Source: Denitrobaculum sp965225735
Lineage (GTDB): Bacteria; Pseudomonadota; Alphaproteobacteria; Kiloniellales; Kiloniellaceae
Direction: 5' to 3'
DNA length: 64,000 nt
Assembly (NCBI GenBank): GCA_965225735.1
Contig: CBDDBN010000027.1
Coordinates: forward strand, 62,001 to 126,000
In this document: piece after piece, positions 9,202 through 16,985 of the stretch
How the letters are laid out: every line of letters starts with the position of its first letter
How positions within the stretch are numbered: position 1 is the stretch's first letter
Made by a program: the position numbers and the translations under genes
Notes under the pieces: generated by a model
What the model was told of the DNA's origin: nothing
Seen by the model: the letters and a program-made list of their open reading frames with translations, nothing else
Database searches by the model: none

Positions 9202-9559
9202 AATCCTGGTCGTCGACGACGATGCAGTCGTTCGAAAATCTATTCGCGCTACCCTGGAGGCAGCCGGTCACGAATCCGTGGAAGCGTGCGACGGCGAGGC
9301 CGGTCTTGAGGTTTTACAGAAGAACAAGATCGATCTTGCGATCGTTGACATCTGGATGCCAAATGTCGATGGGCTGAATTTTCTGCGTCAGCTACCAGAA
9401 GAGTTCCAAGAAATTCCGGTCATTATGATTTCTGGCGGCGGAACAGGGGCCACGCTCGAACAGGCGACGACTATGGCGCTGGTGCGCGGCGCCAGCGAGG
9501 TACTCTTTAAACCTTTCGAACCGGACGAGCTAACCGCGCTCATAGACAAGCTGCTTTAA
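9194..9559 (+). CDS. Single-domain response regulator (receiver protein)
   Basis: A 121-residue protein that is only a REC domain. All key residues are present: the acidic pocket Asp8-Asp9-Asp10, phospho-acceptor Asp52 in VDIWMPNVDG, Ser80 in IMISGGG, and Lys106 in LFKPFEP. It starts within the last codons of the kinase gene, which makes it the obvious phosphorylation partner of that kinase. With no output domain it must act through protein contact or as a phosphorelay intermediate. Its target is unknown. Confidence 0.93.
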   Translation: MSRILVVDDDAVVRKSIRATLEAAGHESVEACDGEAGLEVLQKNKIDLAIVDIWMPNVDGLNFLRQLPEEFQEIPVIMISGGGTGATLEQATTMALVRGASEVLFKPFEPDELTALIDKLL

Positions 9560-9619
9560 CAGCAGGAAAGCCCGCTAAGACAAAGCTATCGGAAACCACA
9601 GCGAACGCGAAGCAGTGCC

Positions 9620-10000
9620 CTAGCCTTCAGCCAGAGATCTGCAAAGCTGACGAAGCGCGTCCTGATGTTTTACGTTCTTAATGCGTGAGAAGTTGCGTAC
9701 CAGCTCCAGATGGTTCCGTCGCAACACGGCCTGGTCAGGCTCCGGCAGTCCCTCGTCGATGCCCTCATAAAAATAGCTGATGCTCACACCGAGCACCCGC
9801 GCAATCTCAAATAAACGGCCGGCAGAGACGCGGTTAAAGCCCTTTTCGTACTTTTGCGCTTGCTGATAGGTCACATTCAATCGCTGAGCCAGTGCCTGTT
9901 GGGTAAAGCCAAGAGCCATCCGCCGTTCCCGGATTTTGCCCGCCACGAATTTGTCAACCTGCTGACGGGTTAAGTTCGAGAACTCAGGTTCCTGATACAT
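9620..10000 (-). CDS. XRE family helix-turn-helix regulator
   Basis: The 126-residue protein has a Cro/C1-type HTH at residues 18-75 (RRMALGFTQQALAQRLNV then QQAQKYEKG and FEIARVLGVSISYF), followed by a short helical tail. This arrangement is common in alphaproteobacterial regulators of about 125-140 residues. It converges on the receiver gene and is followed on the minus strand by no further gene. The start ATG has GGAA 9 bp upstream. Target genes are unknown; its position beside two receiver proteins suggests a role in the same signalling block. Confidence 0.88.
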   Translation of the reverse strand: MYQEPEFSNLTRQQVDKFVAGKIRERRMALGFTQQALAQRLNVTYQQAQKYEKGFNRVSAGRLFEIARVLGVSISYFYEGIDEGLPEPDQAVLRRNHLELVRNFSRIKNVKHQDALRQLCRSLAEG

Positions 10001-10116
10001 TTTCTATTGTTCCATCTTTTTACGAATAAGTTTTGCAAAGACCGGACCGCGCAAAGGTCGGACACCACGAAACCCTCCCCTCTTCTAGGAAGGGGTGCTT
10101 TCGCCGCTCGCCAGGC

Positions 10117-10563
10117 TCATTTCAAAGCTTCCAGGCGACGTGCGAGTCTTTCCTTTTTCAGCTCTGAATTGGCGGGTTCCATCATCAACTCGACATTCCG
10201 CAGGCCCCTTGCGGCCGCCAACTGCTTCGCCAGGCCGAGAAAGATGCTTTTCTTCTCGGTGGTGAGAAGAACCTGGACGTCCGACCGGCGGGCGTAGAGC
10301 CAATTGACCAGTTCGATCCCGTCCATATCAGGTGAAAAGAAGTCAAAGACGATCAGGCTGGGGTCGAAACGATCGCACATCTCAGCCAAGTCGCTTGCGT
10401 TTTTGGAGGCCACGACGTTGAAGCCCATCGTCTCGCCGACCGACTTTGCCAGCTCTACAAAGACGCAATCACCATCGATAACCAACAGCGTCGGGCGCGT
10501 GGAATCGAGCACCGGCGAGGGGTTTTCGCTGGCTTCAGTTTCGGAAGCCGGGTGTTTGCGCAT
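10117..10563 (-). CDS. Degenerate response-regulator receiver protein
   Basis: A 148-residue protein; the start at 10563 was chosen for the AAAGGA site 8 bp upstream rather than an ATG 99 bp further out. Residues 25-128 follow the REC fold: acidic pocket Asp30-Gly-Asp32, phospho-acceptor Asp74 in IVFDFFSPDMDG, and Thr101/102. The otherwise nearly invariant Lys before a Pro is replaced by Met (VELMMEP, 127-129), so phosphorylation signalling is probably altered. The C-terminal tail is charged (ELKKERLARRLEALK) and helical. It diverges from a MarR gene across a region carrying two copies of an 11-bp motif. Partner kinase unknown. Confidence 0.8.
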   Translation of the reverse strand: MRKHPASETEASENPSPVLDSTRPTLLVIDGDCVFVELAKSVGETMGFNVVASKNASDLAEMCDRFDPSLIVFDFFSPDMDGIELVNWLYARRSDVQVLLTTEKKSIFLGLAKQLAAARGLRNVELMMEPANSELKKERLARRLEALK

Positions 10564-10586
10564 GAGATGATCCTTTTTCGCATCGT

Positions 10587-10646
10587 TGCTAATAGCATTG
10601 ATATCGATAACATACGCTCTGTCAATAATTTTATTTGCTATTAGCA
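10587..10646. promoter_or_regulatory. Paired inverted copies of an 11-bp operator-like motif
   Basis: TGCTAATAGCA at 10587-10597 and its exact reverse complement TGCTATTAGCA at 10636-10646 lie 49 bp apart (start to start) between the divergent receiver and MarR genes. Each is itself nearly palindromic (TGCTA-T-GCA type), as expected for a dimeric winged-helix regulator. The MarR protein encoded at 10720 is the natural candidate binder; this is inferred from position. Confidence 0.5.
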
Positions 10647-10719
10647 GACAAATATCGTACAATACAACCTATCGTGACAAGCATGGGTAGAGCCTATCCA
10701 TTTTGTAGAGTCGGATCTG

Positions 10720-11139
10720 ATGACCCAAACCCAGAAGATCGACCGGGGCATCTCTCTCCTTTTGGAGCAGACGACCCGGGCTGTGTACGACAAGCGCGCG
10801 CCCTCCGACATACATCCGGGCCAATGGGCAGCGCTAAGATACTTCGCAAAGGCAAATCGCTCCGCACGGACAGTAGTGGGCCTCGGCACTTACCTGGGCG
10901 TAACCTCCGGACCGGCATCACGGGCAGTGAACAGCCTGATCAAACAGGAACTCGTGGAAAAAGAAGTCAACGAACAGGATCGCCGATCCAGCTTCGTTGC
11001 ACTGACGGCCAAAGGGCGCGCCACTCTGGATGACGACCCCATAGAACGTCTGGCCAGAGCCGTGTCGCAACTCGACCAGAAGCGAAAGATGGAACTTGCC
11101 GAAACCATCGAGCAGGTCTTCCAAGAACTGACGGCTTGA
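10720..11139 (+). CDS. MarR family transcriptional regulator
   Basis: The 139-residue protein has the MarR winged helix: PGQWAALRYFAKANR, a recognition helix around GVTSGPASRAVNSLIKQELV, and the wing EKEVNEQDRRSSFVALTAKGRATLDD, where the D-R motif is characteristic. Dimerisation helices lie at both ends. MarR proteins usually repress a divergent or own promoter and respond to small phenolic or oxidising molecules. Here the divergent neighbour is the degenerate receiver gene. Effector unknown. Confidence 0.9.
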   Translation: MTQTQKIDRGISLLLEQTTRAVYDKRAPSDIHPGQWAALRYFAKANRSARTVVGLGTYLGVTSGPASRAVNSLIKQELVEKEVNEQDRRSSFVALTAKGRATLDDDPIERLARAVSQLDQKRKMELAETIEQVFQELTA

Positions 11140-11272
11140 GCAATACCAAAGCCAAACCCGCTTTGATGTGCCCGTGACCTAGCTTGAGATCCGCCCCTCT
11201 TTCCATCTGCGCCCGATCCTGTTAGCGATCTTATGTGGCTACCGATGGCCTAAACCCTGTGGCGGGCATGAG

Positions 11273-11857
11273 ATGAACACACCAACGCATCTGCTGATCG
11301 GCGCCGCCGTGCTGGCGCGGCAGAACGACAGCAGCGCGGCGCGCTGGCCGAATTGGGCTGTGCTCGCCGGCGCTCTGCTTCCCGATGCGGCGATCTTCTT
11401 TCTCTTCGCCTGGGCGCGCTTTTTCCAGGGCGCGTCGGAGCAGGATCTCTGGTCCCGGATCTACTGGAGCGAACCCTGGCAGAGCCTCTTCGCCATTTTC
11501 AATTCCGCCCCGCTCTATACGGTGATCGTCCTGATCGCCCTCGCCGCTCGCCAGACCTGGCTGGCGCTGGCCGGGCTCGCCGCACTGCTGCATCTGGCCT
11601 TCGACCTGCCCTTTCACCACGACGACGCCCACGTCCACTTCTGGCCCTTCACGGACTGGCGCTTCCACTCGCCGCTTTCCTATTGGGATGAAAGCCACCA
11701 CGGCGACTGGGTCGCCCTCGCCGAAGTCGCCCTCTCACTCGGCCTGATCTTCCTCCTCTGGCAACGCTTCGAAAACCGGGTGGTGAGATCAGCGCTCCTA
11801 CTGGCCCTGGCAAGCTACATCGCCGTACCGCTCTACTTCAGCCTGATGTTGGGTTGA
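11273..11857 (+). CDS. Membrane-bound metal-dependent hydrolase-like protein (YdjM-like)
   Basis: A 194-residue polytopic membrane protein. The start MNTPTHLLIG with His6, the motif GALLPDAAIF and the His/Asp-rich stretch HLAFDLPFHHDDAHVHFWPF resemble the YdjM/DUF457 membrane-bound metal-dependent hydrolase group, in which such His and Asp residues bind a metal. Four or five hydrophobic segments are visible. It lies 24 bp before a DUF2161 gene on the same strand, so the two are probably co-transcribed. No specific reaction can be assigned. Confidence 0.7.
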   Translation: MNTPTHLLIGAAVLARQNDSSAARWPNWAVLAGALLPDAAIFFLFAWARFFQGASEQDLWSRIYWSEPWQSLFAIFNSAPLYTVIVLIALAARQTWLALAGLAALLHLAFDLPFHHDDAHVHFWPFTDWRFHSPLSYWDESHHGDWVALAEVALSLGLIFLLWQRFENRVVRSALLLALASYIAVPLYFSLMLG

Positions 11858-11881
11858 GCGCATGACAGCACCGAAAGAACT

Positions 11882-12580
11882 ATGACCTCCTCCAAGACCC
11901 GCGAGACCGATCTCTACCCGCCCCTCAAGGCCTATCTCGAGGGACAGGGCTACGACGTGAAGTCGGAGATCGGCGCGGCGGATATCGTGGCGGTCCGGGG
12001 AGACGAGGAGCCGGTGATCATCGAACTGAAGACCGGCTTTTCGCTCACCCTCTTCCATCAGGCGGTCGCACGGCTGGCGGTGACGGATCTGGTTTACATC
12101 GCCGTGGAACTGGGCAGCGGACAACGATACGCCAAGGCGCTGAAGGACAACGTCAAGCTGGCCCGCCGGCTGGGTCTCGGCGTGATCACAACGCGCCTGC
12201 GCGACGGCTTCGTCGAGGTGCACTGCGACCCCGGTCCCTATCGTCCACGCCAATCCAAGCCGCGGCGCGCCCGCCTGCTGCGCGAGTTCGCCCGCCGCGT
12301 CGGCGATCCGAATCAGGGCGGCGCGACCCGCAGCGGCCTCGTCACCGCCTACCGGCAGGACGCCCTGCGCTGCGCCGCGCATCTTGCGGCGGAGGGTCCG
12401 CTCAAGGGCGCGCTTGTCGCCAAGGCCACCGGCGTTCCCAAAGCCACCCGTCTGATGGCGGATGACCACTACGGCTGGTTCGAGCGCGTGGAAACCGGTA
12501 TCTACGCCATCACGCCCAAGGGCCGGGAAGCCCTGAAGACCTATGCCTCCGCCCTGCCGGACAGCACCGAGAACGCTTAA
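11882..12580 (+). CDS. DUF2161 family protein with PDDEXK-type nuclease fold
   Basis: A 232-residue protein. Residues 10-130 show a PDDEXK-like core with Glu29, Asp34 (GAADIVAV) and the Glu48-x-Lys50 pair (IIELKTG), then a Gln60 in a helix, as in many nuclease-fold proteins. The C-terminal part (about 165-225) looks like a winged helix (ALVAKATGVPKATRLMADDHYGWF). Annotated relatives are called DUF2161 putative phosphodiesterases; function is untested. Its TAA overlaps the convergent DMT gene by 4 bp. Confidence 0.82.
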   Translation: MTSSKTRETDLYPPLKAYLEGQGYDVKSEIGAADIVAVRGDEEPVIIELKTGFSLTLFHQAVARLAVTDLVYIAVELGSGQRYAKALKDNVKLARRLGLGVITTRLRDGFVEVHCDPGPYRPRQSKPRRARLLREFARRVGDPNQGGATRSGLVTAYRQDALRCAAHLAAEGPLKGALVAKATGVPKATRLMADDHYGWFERVETGIYAITPKGREALKTYASALPDSTENA

Positions 12581-13527
12581 GCCGTGTCGCCTTCCCCATC
12601 CACCCTGTTTGTTTTCGACGGCGCCGCCACCAGCAGGCCCGCGAGGGTAATCAGCACCATGCCGCCGAGGGTCAAGAGATCCGGCGTCTCGGCGAAGAAG
12701 ACGAATCCCCAGAGCGCGGCCGAGACCAGATAAGCGTAATCAAAGGTGGCAATGACCGGCGGCGGCGCGATTTGATAGGCGCGCGCGACACCGACGAAGT
12801 AAGCCGCCGAGAGCAGGCCCAACAGAGCCATCAGGCCCCACTCCCGCCACGCCATTGGCATCCAATCGCCAAAAAGGAAGGGATAGGCCGCTTTAGTCTC
12901 GGCGCCGAGCCCGGCCAATGCCAGCAGCCCTGTAGCCATCACGCCCGCCACGAGGAATGCGCCCTGCAGATTGAGCGCTAAGGTCAGGGGCGCTTCGTCC
13001 CGGCATTTGCTCCGGGTGAGCACCATGGCCGAGGCATAGAGGGCCGCCGCCAGCAGCGGCAGCAGCGTAAACCAGGAGAAGGCGTCGCTGCCGGGTTTCA
13101 GGATCGCAACCACACCCAGGAATCCCAGCAGAACGCCGCCCCACTGCCGCCCCTTCACCTGCTCGCCGAGCAGCAGCGCGGAGAGCAGAGCGGTCATGAT
13201 CGGGTTGGTGTAAACGGCCACAGCCGCGACCGACAGACTGAGCACCGGGAGCGACGCATAGAACGCCAGCCAGGTGAGAACGAGCAGGAGACTACGGATC
13301 AGCGACCAGGCCGCGGAGCGCGGCTTGAGAGTCACGCCTGCTGTGCGCGCCAGCGTGATCAGGATAGGAATGGCGAAAAGCGCGCGGGCGGCAAAGACCT
13401 GCCAGACCGTGAGATCCGCGCTGACCAGTTTCACCAGCGCATCCGCGAAGGCCATGGTGAGGACCGACGCCAGGATGATGACGATCCCCAGACCAGTCCG
13501 ATCTCCGCGCGCCGCCACCTCCTGCAT
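12577..13527 (-). CDS. DMT superfamily transporter (EamA family)
   Basis: The 316-residue inner-membrane protein carries two EamA repeats and about ten hydrophobic segments. It is a paralogue of the protein at 192-1118 (shared WQ-F--R-L-A-P, YASLP-L-LS-A, LLGFLGV--ILKP, LTRSKCRDE). The start has GGGAG 9 bp upstream. The C-terminal tail after the last helix (SKTNRVDGEGDTA) is hydrophilic. Substrate unknown. Confidence 0.9.
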   Translation of the reverse strand: MQEVAARGDRTGLGIVIILASVLTMAFADALVKLVSADLTVWQVFAARALFAIPILITLARTAGVTLKPRSAAWSLIRSLLLVLTWLAFYASLPVLSLSVAAVAVYTNPIMTALLSALLLGEQVKGRQWGGVLLGFLGVVAILKPGSDAFSWFTLLPLLAAALYASAMVLTRSKCRDEAPLTLALNLQGAFLVAGVMATGLLALAGLGAETKAAYPFLFGDWMPMAWREWGLMALLGLLSAAYFVGVARAYQIAPPPVIATFDYAYLVSAALWGFVFFAETPDLLTLGGMVLITLAGLLVAAPSKTNRVDGEGDTA

Positions 13528-13612
13528 GAAGTCTCCCCTCCCTGGCGAACCACGCCGCTCAAAGCTTAAGCTATGGCGGCATTGCAGTCTTGGAAAGCAA
13601 TGGAACGGGCGG

Positions 13613-14476
13613 TCAGCCCCGCTGCCCCCGCAGCCAAAGAACCAGGGGAAGCGTAATCACGTACATGACGACGCCGTAAATCGCCGACGGCAAGGTAAAG
13701 GGCGTAAGGCCCGCCGCGGCTTCGACCAGCAGAGTCCCGACCGTGATACCGAGGGTGCCGTTCTGCAAACCGGCTTCCAGCGCAATGGCGATGCTGTCGC
13801 CACGCTCCAGGCCAAGGGCCCTGGAGACCAGAAATGATATGGTCAGCAGTGCAACGATCATCACCACCAGCAGCGGACCTAATGTCGGCAGGTTCTCGAT
13901 GAAAGGACCCCAGTTGGCCGCCAGCGCGGCAAGAACGATCACCGCGAAGAGCACGCCCGCAACACGCACGCACCCGGTTTCGATACGATCGGCAAAACCC
14001 GTCGCGAAGTGGCGCAGCGCAACCCCGATCGCAACCGGCACGGTGGTGATCAGGAACATCGCAACGGCGATAGAGGTGACCGAAACCACGGTCCCGCCCT
14101 CACCCATAAATTCGCCCATGGCCCAGACCACCAGGAAGGGCACGGTCAGAACCGACAGCAGCGAGATCACACCGGTCAAAGTGATCGAGAGCGCGACCGC
14201 GCCCCCGGCCATCCGCGTCAGCATGTTCGAGGTCACGCCACCCGGACAGAAAGAGAGGATCATCACGCCGACCGCCAATTCGGGCGGCAGCGAAAAGATC
14301 TGCAGCAGGACAAAGGCCGTGACAGGGAGCAGAACCAACTGCATCGCGGCGCCGGCGCAAAAGGCCTTAGGCAGTTTCACGACCCGCGCGAAGTCTGACA
14401 GGGTCAGGCCGACGCCCAGCGAAAACATGATAAAGGCGAGCGCGAGCGGCAGCACCACATTGAGCAGGATGTCCAT
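13613..14476 (-). CDS. Bile acid:sodium symporter (BASS/ACR3-like) family transporter
   Basis: A 287-residue polytopic inner-membrane protein with about nine to ten helices. The motifs SFCPGGVTSNMLTRMAGG and LEAGLQNGTLGITVGTLL match the two sodium-binding crossover regions of the bile-acid:sodium symporter family. Bacterial members take up or export organic anions rather than bile acids in most hosts. The start is well placed behind GGGGGAAAGGG. It lies 85 bp downstream of, and in the same direction as, nothing obviously related. Substrate unknown. Confidence 0.9.
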   Translation of the reverse strand: MDILLNVVLPLALAFIMFSLGVGLTLSDFARVVKLPKAFCAGAAMQLVLLPVTAFVLLQIFSLPPELAVGVMILSFCPGGVTSNMLTRMAGGAVALSITLTGVISLLSVLTVPFLVVWAMGEFMGEGGTVVSVTSIAVAMFLITTVPVAIGVALRHFATGFADRIETGCVRVAGVLFAVIVLAALAANWGPFIENLPTLGPLLVVMIVALLTISFLVSRALGLERGDSIAIALEAGLQNGTLGITVGTLLVEAAAGLTPFTLPSAIYGVVMYVITLPLVLWLRGQRG

Positions 14477-14646
14477 CCCTTTCCCCCGACGGCATATTTA
14501 CAGAGCGGCGTGGATTCGACCCGAAAAAGGCCTCACACAGCTCTAAGCCGTCACGGGGAAAAAAGGAAGAAGAGGATTCTCAAAGTCGGTACAGCCTTCG
14601 ATTGGCCTTTCCGGACGGGACCCCGCCCGGTGAGAGCCATTCCGCC

Positions 14647-15174
14647 TCAACTCGTCTCCGCGCTCGCAGTACTCGCAGACTGCAGCAGACGACGGAAGGC
14701 GCGCTCCAGCGTTTCGCTCGAGTTATTGCCGACCAGGACGTTCAGCCTTTGCCCCTTGCCGTCGAACAATAGCAGCGTGACATGGCCCACGCCCTGCTCT
14801 TCTGCAAAGGCACGGCCCGACTCGCTGCGGATGTTGGCGACCAGATACTGCAGTTCATCGTTATCGATGCTACCGAGAGCATCGCGTGTTTCGCCTTGCA
14901 ACTCGACACAGCGCGGACAGTTCGGATCGTGGATCTGAACAATGGTTGGCTTTCCGTTGCCGATCTTTGTGAGATCCAGTTCGCCGACCGTGCCAACCAC
15001 ATAATCGACAGCGTACCAGCCGCCGGCCACGACCACGGCCGCGAGGGCTCCCCATTCCCCGAAAGTCCGGAAGGAGTCGCGCCGACTGACCTTCTTGCCG
15101 CCGTTTCCGGCGTTCTCTTGATTCGCCGTTTTCTGGCCGCCCGCCGCCTTGGCCTTACGTTTCTGTCGTTTCAT
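14647..15174 (-). CDS. Membrane-anchored thioredoxin-like protein
   Basis: The 175-residue protein begins with a very basic cytoplasmic tail (residues 1-38, many Lys/Arg), has one transmembrane helix at about 41-58 and then a thioredoxin-fold domain. The redox motif is Cys86-Pro-Arg-Cys89 in HDPNCPRCVEL. At the place of the usual cis-proline (normally TPT) the sequence reads His131-Val132-Thr133, so the conserved cis-Pro is absent. By the positive-inside rule the domain would face the periplasm. It may be a thiol oxidoreductase or a thiol-binding scaffold; partners are not visible in the neighbourhood. Confidence 0.72.
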   Translation of the reverse strand: MKRQKRKAKAAGGQKTANQENAGNGGKKVSRRDSFRTFGEWGALAAVVVAGGWYAVDYVVGTVGELDLTKIGNGKPTIVQIHDPNCPRCVELQGETRDALGSIDNDELQYLVANIRSESGRAFAEEQGVGHVTLLLFDGKGQRLNVLVGNNSSETLERAFRRLLQSASTASAETS

Positions 15175-15251
15175 CCTGTCCTGCCGTCCTCGTCAAACCT
15201 GATCCTCTGCGTATCGGCGCCAGCCGGTCTGTGAACACACGATCCAGCCGC

Positions 15252-15268
15252 TACCCTCTGTGAGGGTA
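15252..15268. promoter_or_regulatory. Perfect inverted repeat upstream of the thioredoxin-like gene
   Basis: TACCCTC-TGT-GAGGGTA has 7-bp arms and a 3-bp centre, and lies 78 bp before the start of the minus-strand thioredoxin-like gene. There is no T-run on either strand after it, so an operator is more likely than a terminator. The binding protein is unknown. Confidence 0.35.
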
Positions 15269-15370
15269 AAACGGGATCGGCGGGAAAAGGTTCCCAAGAT
15301 TGATCCAGCTTTTTTCCGAACTTCGCTTAGAAGCCTGATTTACCGGGAAATTTCTTCAAACAGGCGCTGA

Positions 15371-15685
15371 TCATTCCTGGCTGGCAAAAGCGGCACGCGC
15401 CGCCCGCTTCTCGATCGCTTCGATTGCGGCCAACATCTTCACACGCGCGGAACTGTTGGCGGAATGGACCCAAATAAGCGGCGGTGAGAAACCCTCCAGC
15501 GCGACGGCTTCCTCGATCCAGAGCAACACGTCATAACCGGTTCCCCGCTCATCATCCCCCAAATCATGATCGAGGCTGATTTCTGTAACTCTCCCTTCTT
15601 TCAGAAACGCGATGGCCTCATCCGGCCAATAGACCCGTATCCAGCCATCCGGTGTATCGCGTTCATCGTCAAGATAGAGTTTCAT
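15371..15685 (-). CDS. Cyclic-phosphate processing receiver (cREC) domain protein
   Basis: A 104-residue protein that opens with the motif KLYLDDERDTPDGW, followed by SLDHDLGDDERGTGYDVL and the later IWVHSANS. This pattern is that of the cREC group: Asp6-Asp7-Glu8, Asp39-His40-Asp41 and His74-Ser75. It resembles a receiver domain, but the phospho-Asp is replaced by a D-H-D cluster; these proteins are predicted to act on cyclic-phosphate ends. The start at 15685 has GGAG 7 bp upstream; an alternative ATG at 15706 overlaps the LysR stop as ATGA. Substrate unknown. Confidence 0.75.
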   Translation of the reverse strand: MKLYLDDERDTPDGWIRVYWPDEAIAFLKEGRVTEISLDHDLGDDERGTGYDVLLWIEEAVALEGFSPPLIWVHSANSSARVKMLAAIEAIEKRAARAAFASQE

Positions 15686-15702
15686 ATCTTCACTCCAGCT
15701 CA

Positions 15703-16641
15703 TCATTCCGCCAGATCTGCGCGGGTGACTTCAGTCACAAAATCGATCACGGTCCGGGCACGGGCCGTCGCCTTGAGATCGGGGTGGCAAAGCAGCCAGA
15801 CCGGTTCCTTTGCGGAGACCTTCTCTGGCAACAGGCGTTGCAGAGGTGGCCCGGACTTGACCTGATAATTGGCCTGATAGTCAGGCAGCATACCGATACC
15901 CATGCCATCCTCAATCGCCTGAAGCTGTGTGCTGGTGCAATTGGTCTTCACAGCGCGGCGCGCATCGGGGGCGATTCTCGCCAGAACCTGGTTCTGACAA
16001 GAGGTTCCCAGTTCCCCACTGACATCGACAAAGCGATGTTCCTGCAGGTCATCCAGCGAATCCGGACGACCGAAACGCTCCAGATAAGAGGCGCTGGCAT
16101 AGAGGAAGAATTTCACTCTGCCCAGCCGGCGACTAGAAAGGGATAGCTGAGATGGCGCGCCAATCCGTACCGAGATGTCGGCCTCGCGCTCCATTAAATC
16201 CAGTTTGCTGGATGTCAGGATGAGATCCAGTGCAATCGCCGGGTAAGACTGAGCGAAACAGGCGAGGTTAGGCGCAATGAGATTGAGACCAAGACTGTTC
16301 GGTGCTGTCAGAACAATCTCACCTTCGTTGTTGCCCTCAACGTCTTTCACGCTATCGGCTAAAAGAGAGGTTTCGATTTCGAGCTTCTCGAAATAGCTCA
16401 GAAGCACCCGCCCCTCCTGAGTCAACGCAACATCCTTCTTTCCCCTCACGAACAAACGCGCGCCCAGGCCAGCTTCCAACTCTCGGATGCTGTCTTGGAT
16501 AGCCGCCTGGCTTTGTGCCAGGCTCTCCGCGGCCCAGGCGATGCTTCCTGTCCGTGATACCGCCAGGAAAATACGCATGGTCTCACAGTTCAGCGCCGAA
16601 AGATCACGATCCGTTCGGGCTAGGGTCAAAGGGCTCTGCAT
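15703..16641 (-). CDS. LysR family transcriptional regulator
   Basis: The 312-residue regulator has an N-terminal winged HTH (residues 15-75: MRIFLAVSRTGSIAWAAES, then SQAAIQDSIRELEAGLGARLF) and a LysR substrate-binding domain from about 105. HTH spacing and length are typical. The start at 16641 has CAGGAG 7 bp upstream. It overlaps or abuts the cREC gene, so the two are likely co-transcribed. No divergent target gene lies upstream; its promoter region holds a TTACT-N6-AGTAA repeat at 16709-16724. Effector unknown. Confidence 0.9.
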   Translation of the reverse strand: MQSPLTLARTDRDLSALNCETMRIFLAVSRTGSIAWAAESLAQSQAAIQDSIRELEAGLGARLFVRGKKDVALTQEGRVLLSYFEKLEIETSLLADSVKDVEGNNEGEIVLTAPNSLGLNLIAPNLACFAQSYPAIALDLILTSSKLDLMEREADISVRIGAPSQLSLSSRRLGRVKFFLYASASYLERFGRPDSLDDLQEHRFVDVSGELGTSCQNQVLARIAPDARRAVKTNCTSTQLQAIEDGMGIGMLPDYQANYQVKSGPPLQRLLPEKVSAKEPVWLLCHPDLKATARARTVIDFVTEVTRADLAE

Positions 16642-16985
16642 AGATCGCTCCTGTTACTGATCCAATAATCAGCAAACACGTCGAAGCGAGGAAAATTCGC
16701 AGGTACACTTACTTTAACGAGTAAATTGACTGTGAGATCCCGTGACAGGGTGCGGAGGGATTTGGGGCTTTGTGAGGTGAGGACGATATGCAAGATCGTC
16801 TCGCCCGACGGCCGAGCTTGGTCTGCCCCCAAACAGATCAGCGGAGGAAAAGTCATCCATGATCGAGTGTGGAGGCAGTCTTAGAGCATATTCTCCTGGC
16901 CGGCGCTTAATATCGGCCGATCGGGCAAGAAGCCAGTTTTCCAAGCTTGAATCGGCAAACATCGCCCAACCGGCGCAGTGCTCGA
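16642..16985. other. Intergenic region between the LysR and chemoreceptor genes
   Basis: These 344 bp hold no convincing gene. They contain the LysR promoter side, with an inverted repeat TTACT-TTAACG-AGTAA at 16709-16724 about 70 bp before the LysR start, and the 3' side of the minus-strand chemoreceptor gene. A 91-codon open frame on the minus strand here lacks a ribosome-binding site and family features. Confidence 0.5.

Noticed and set aside
14608..14629. GC-rich imperfect hairpin downstream of the thioredoxin-like gene
   Set aside because: One mismatch in the stem and no T-run on either strand; not enough to call a terminator.
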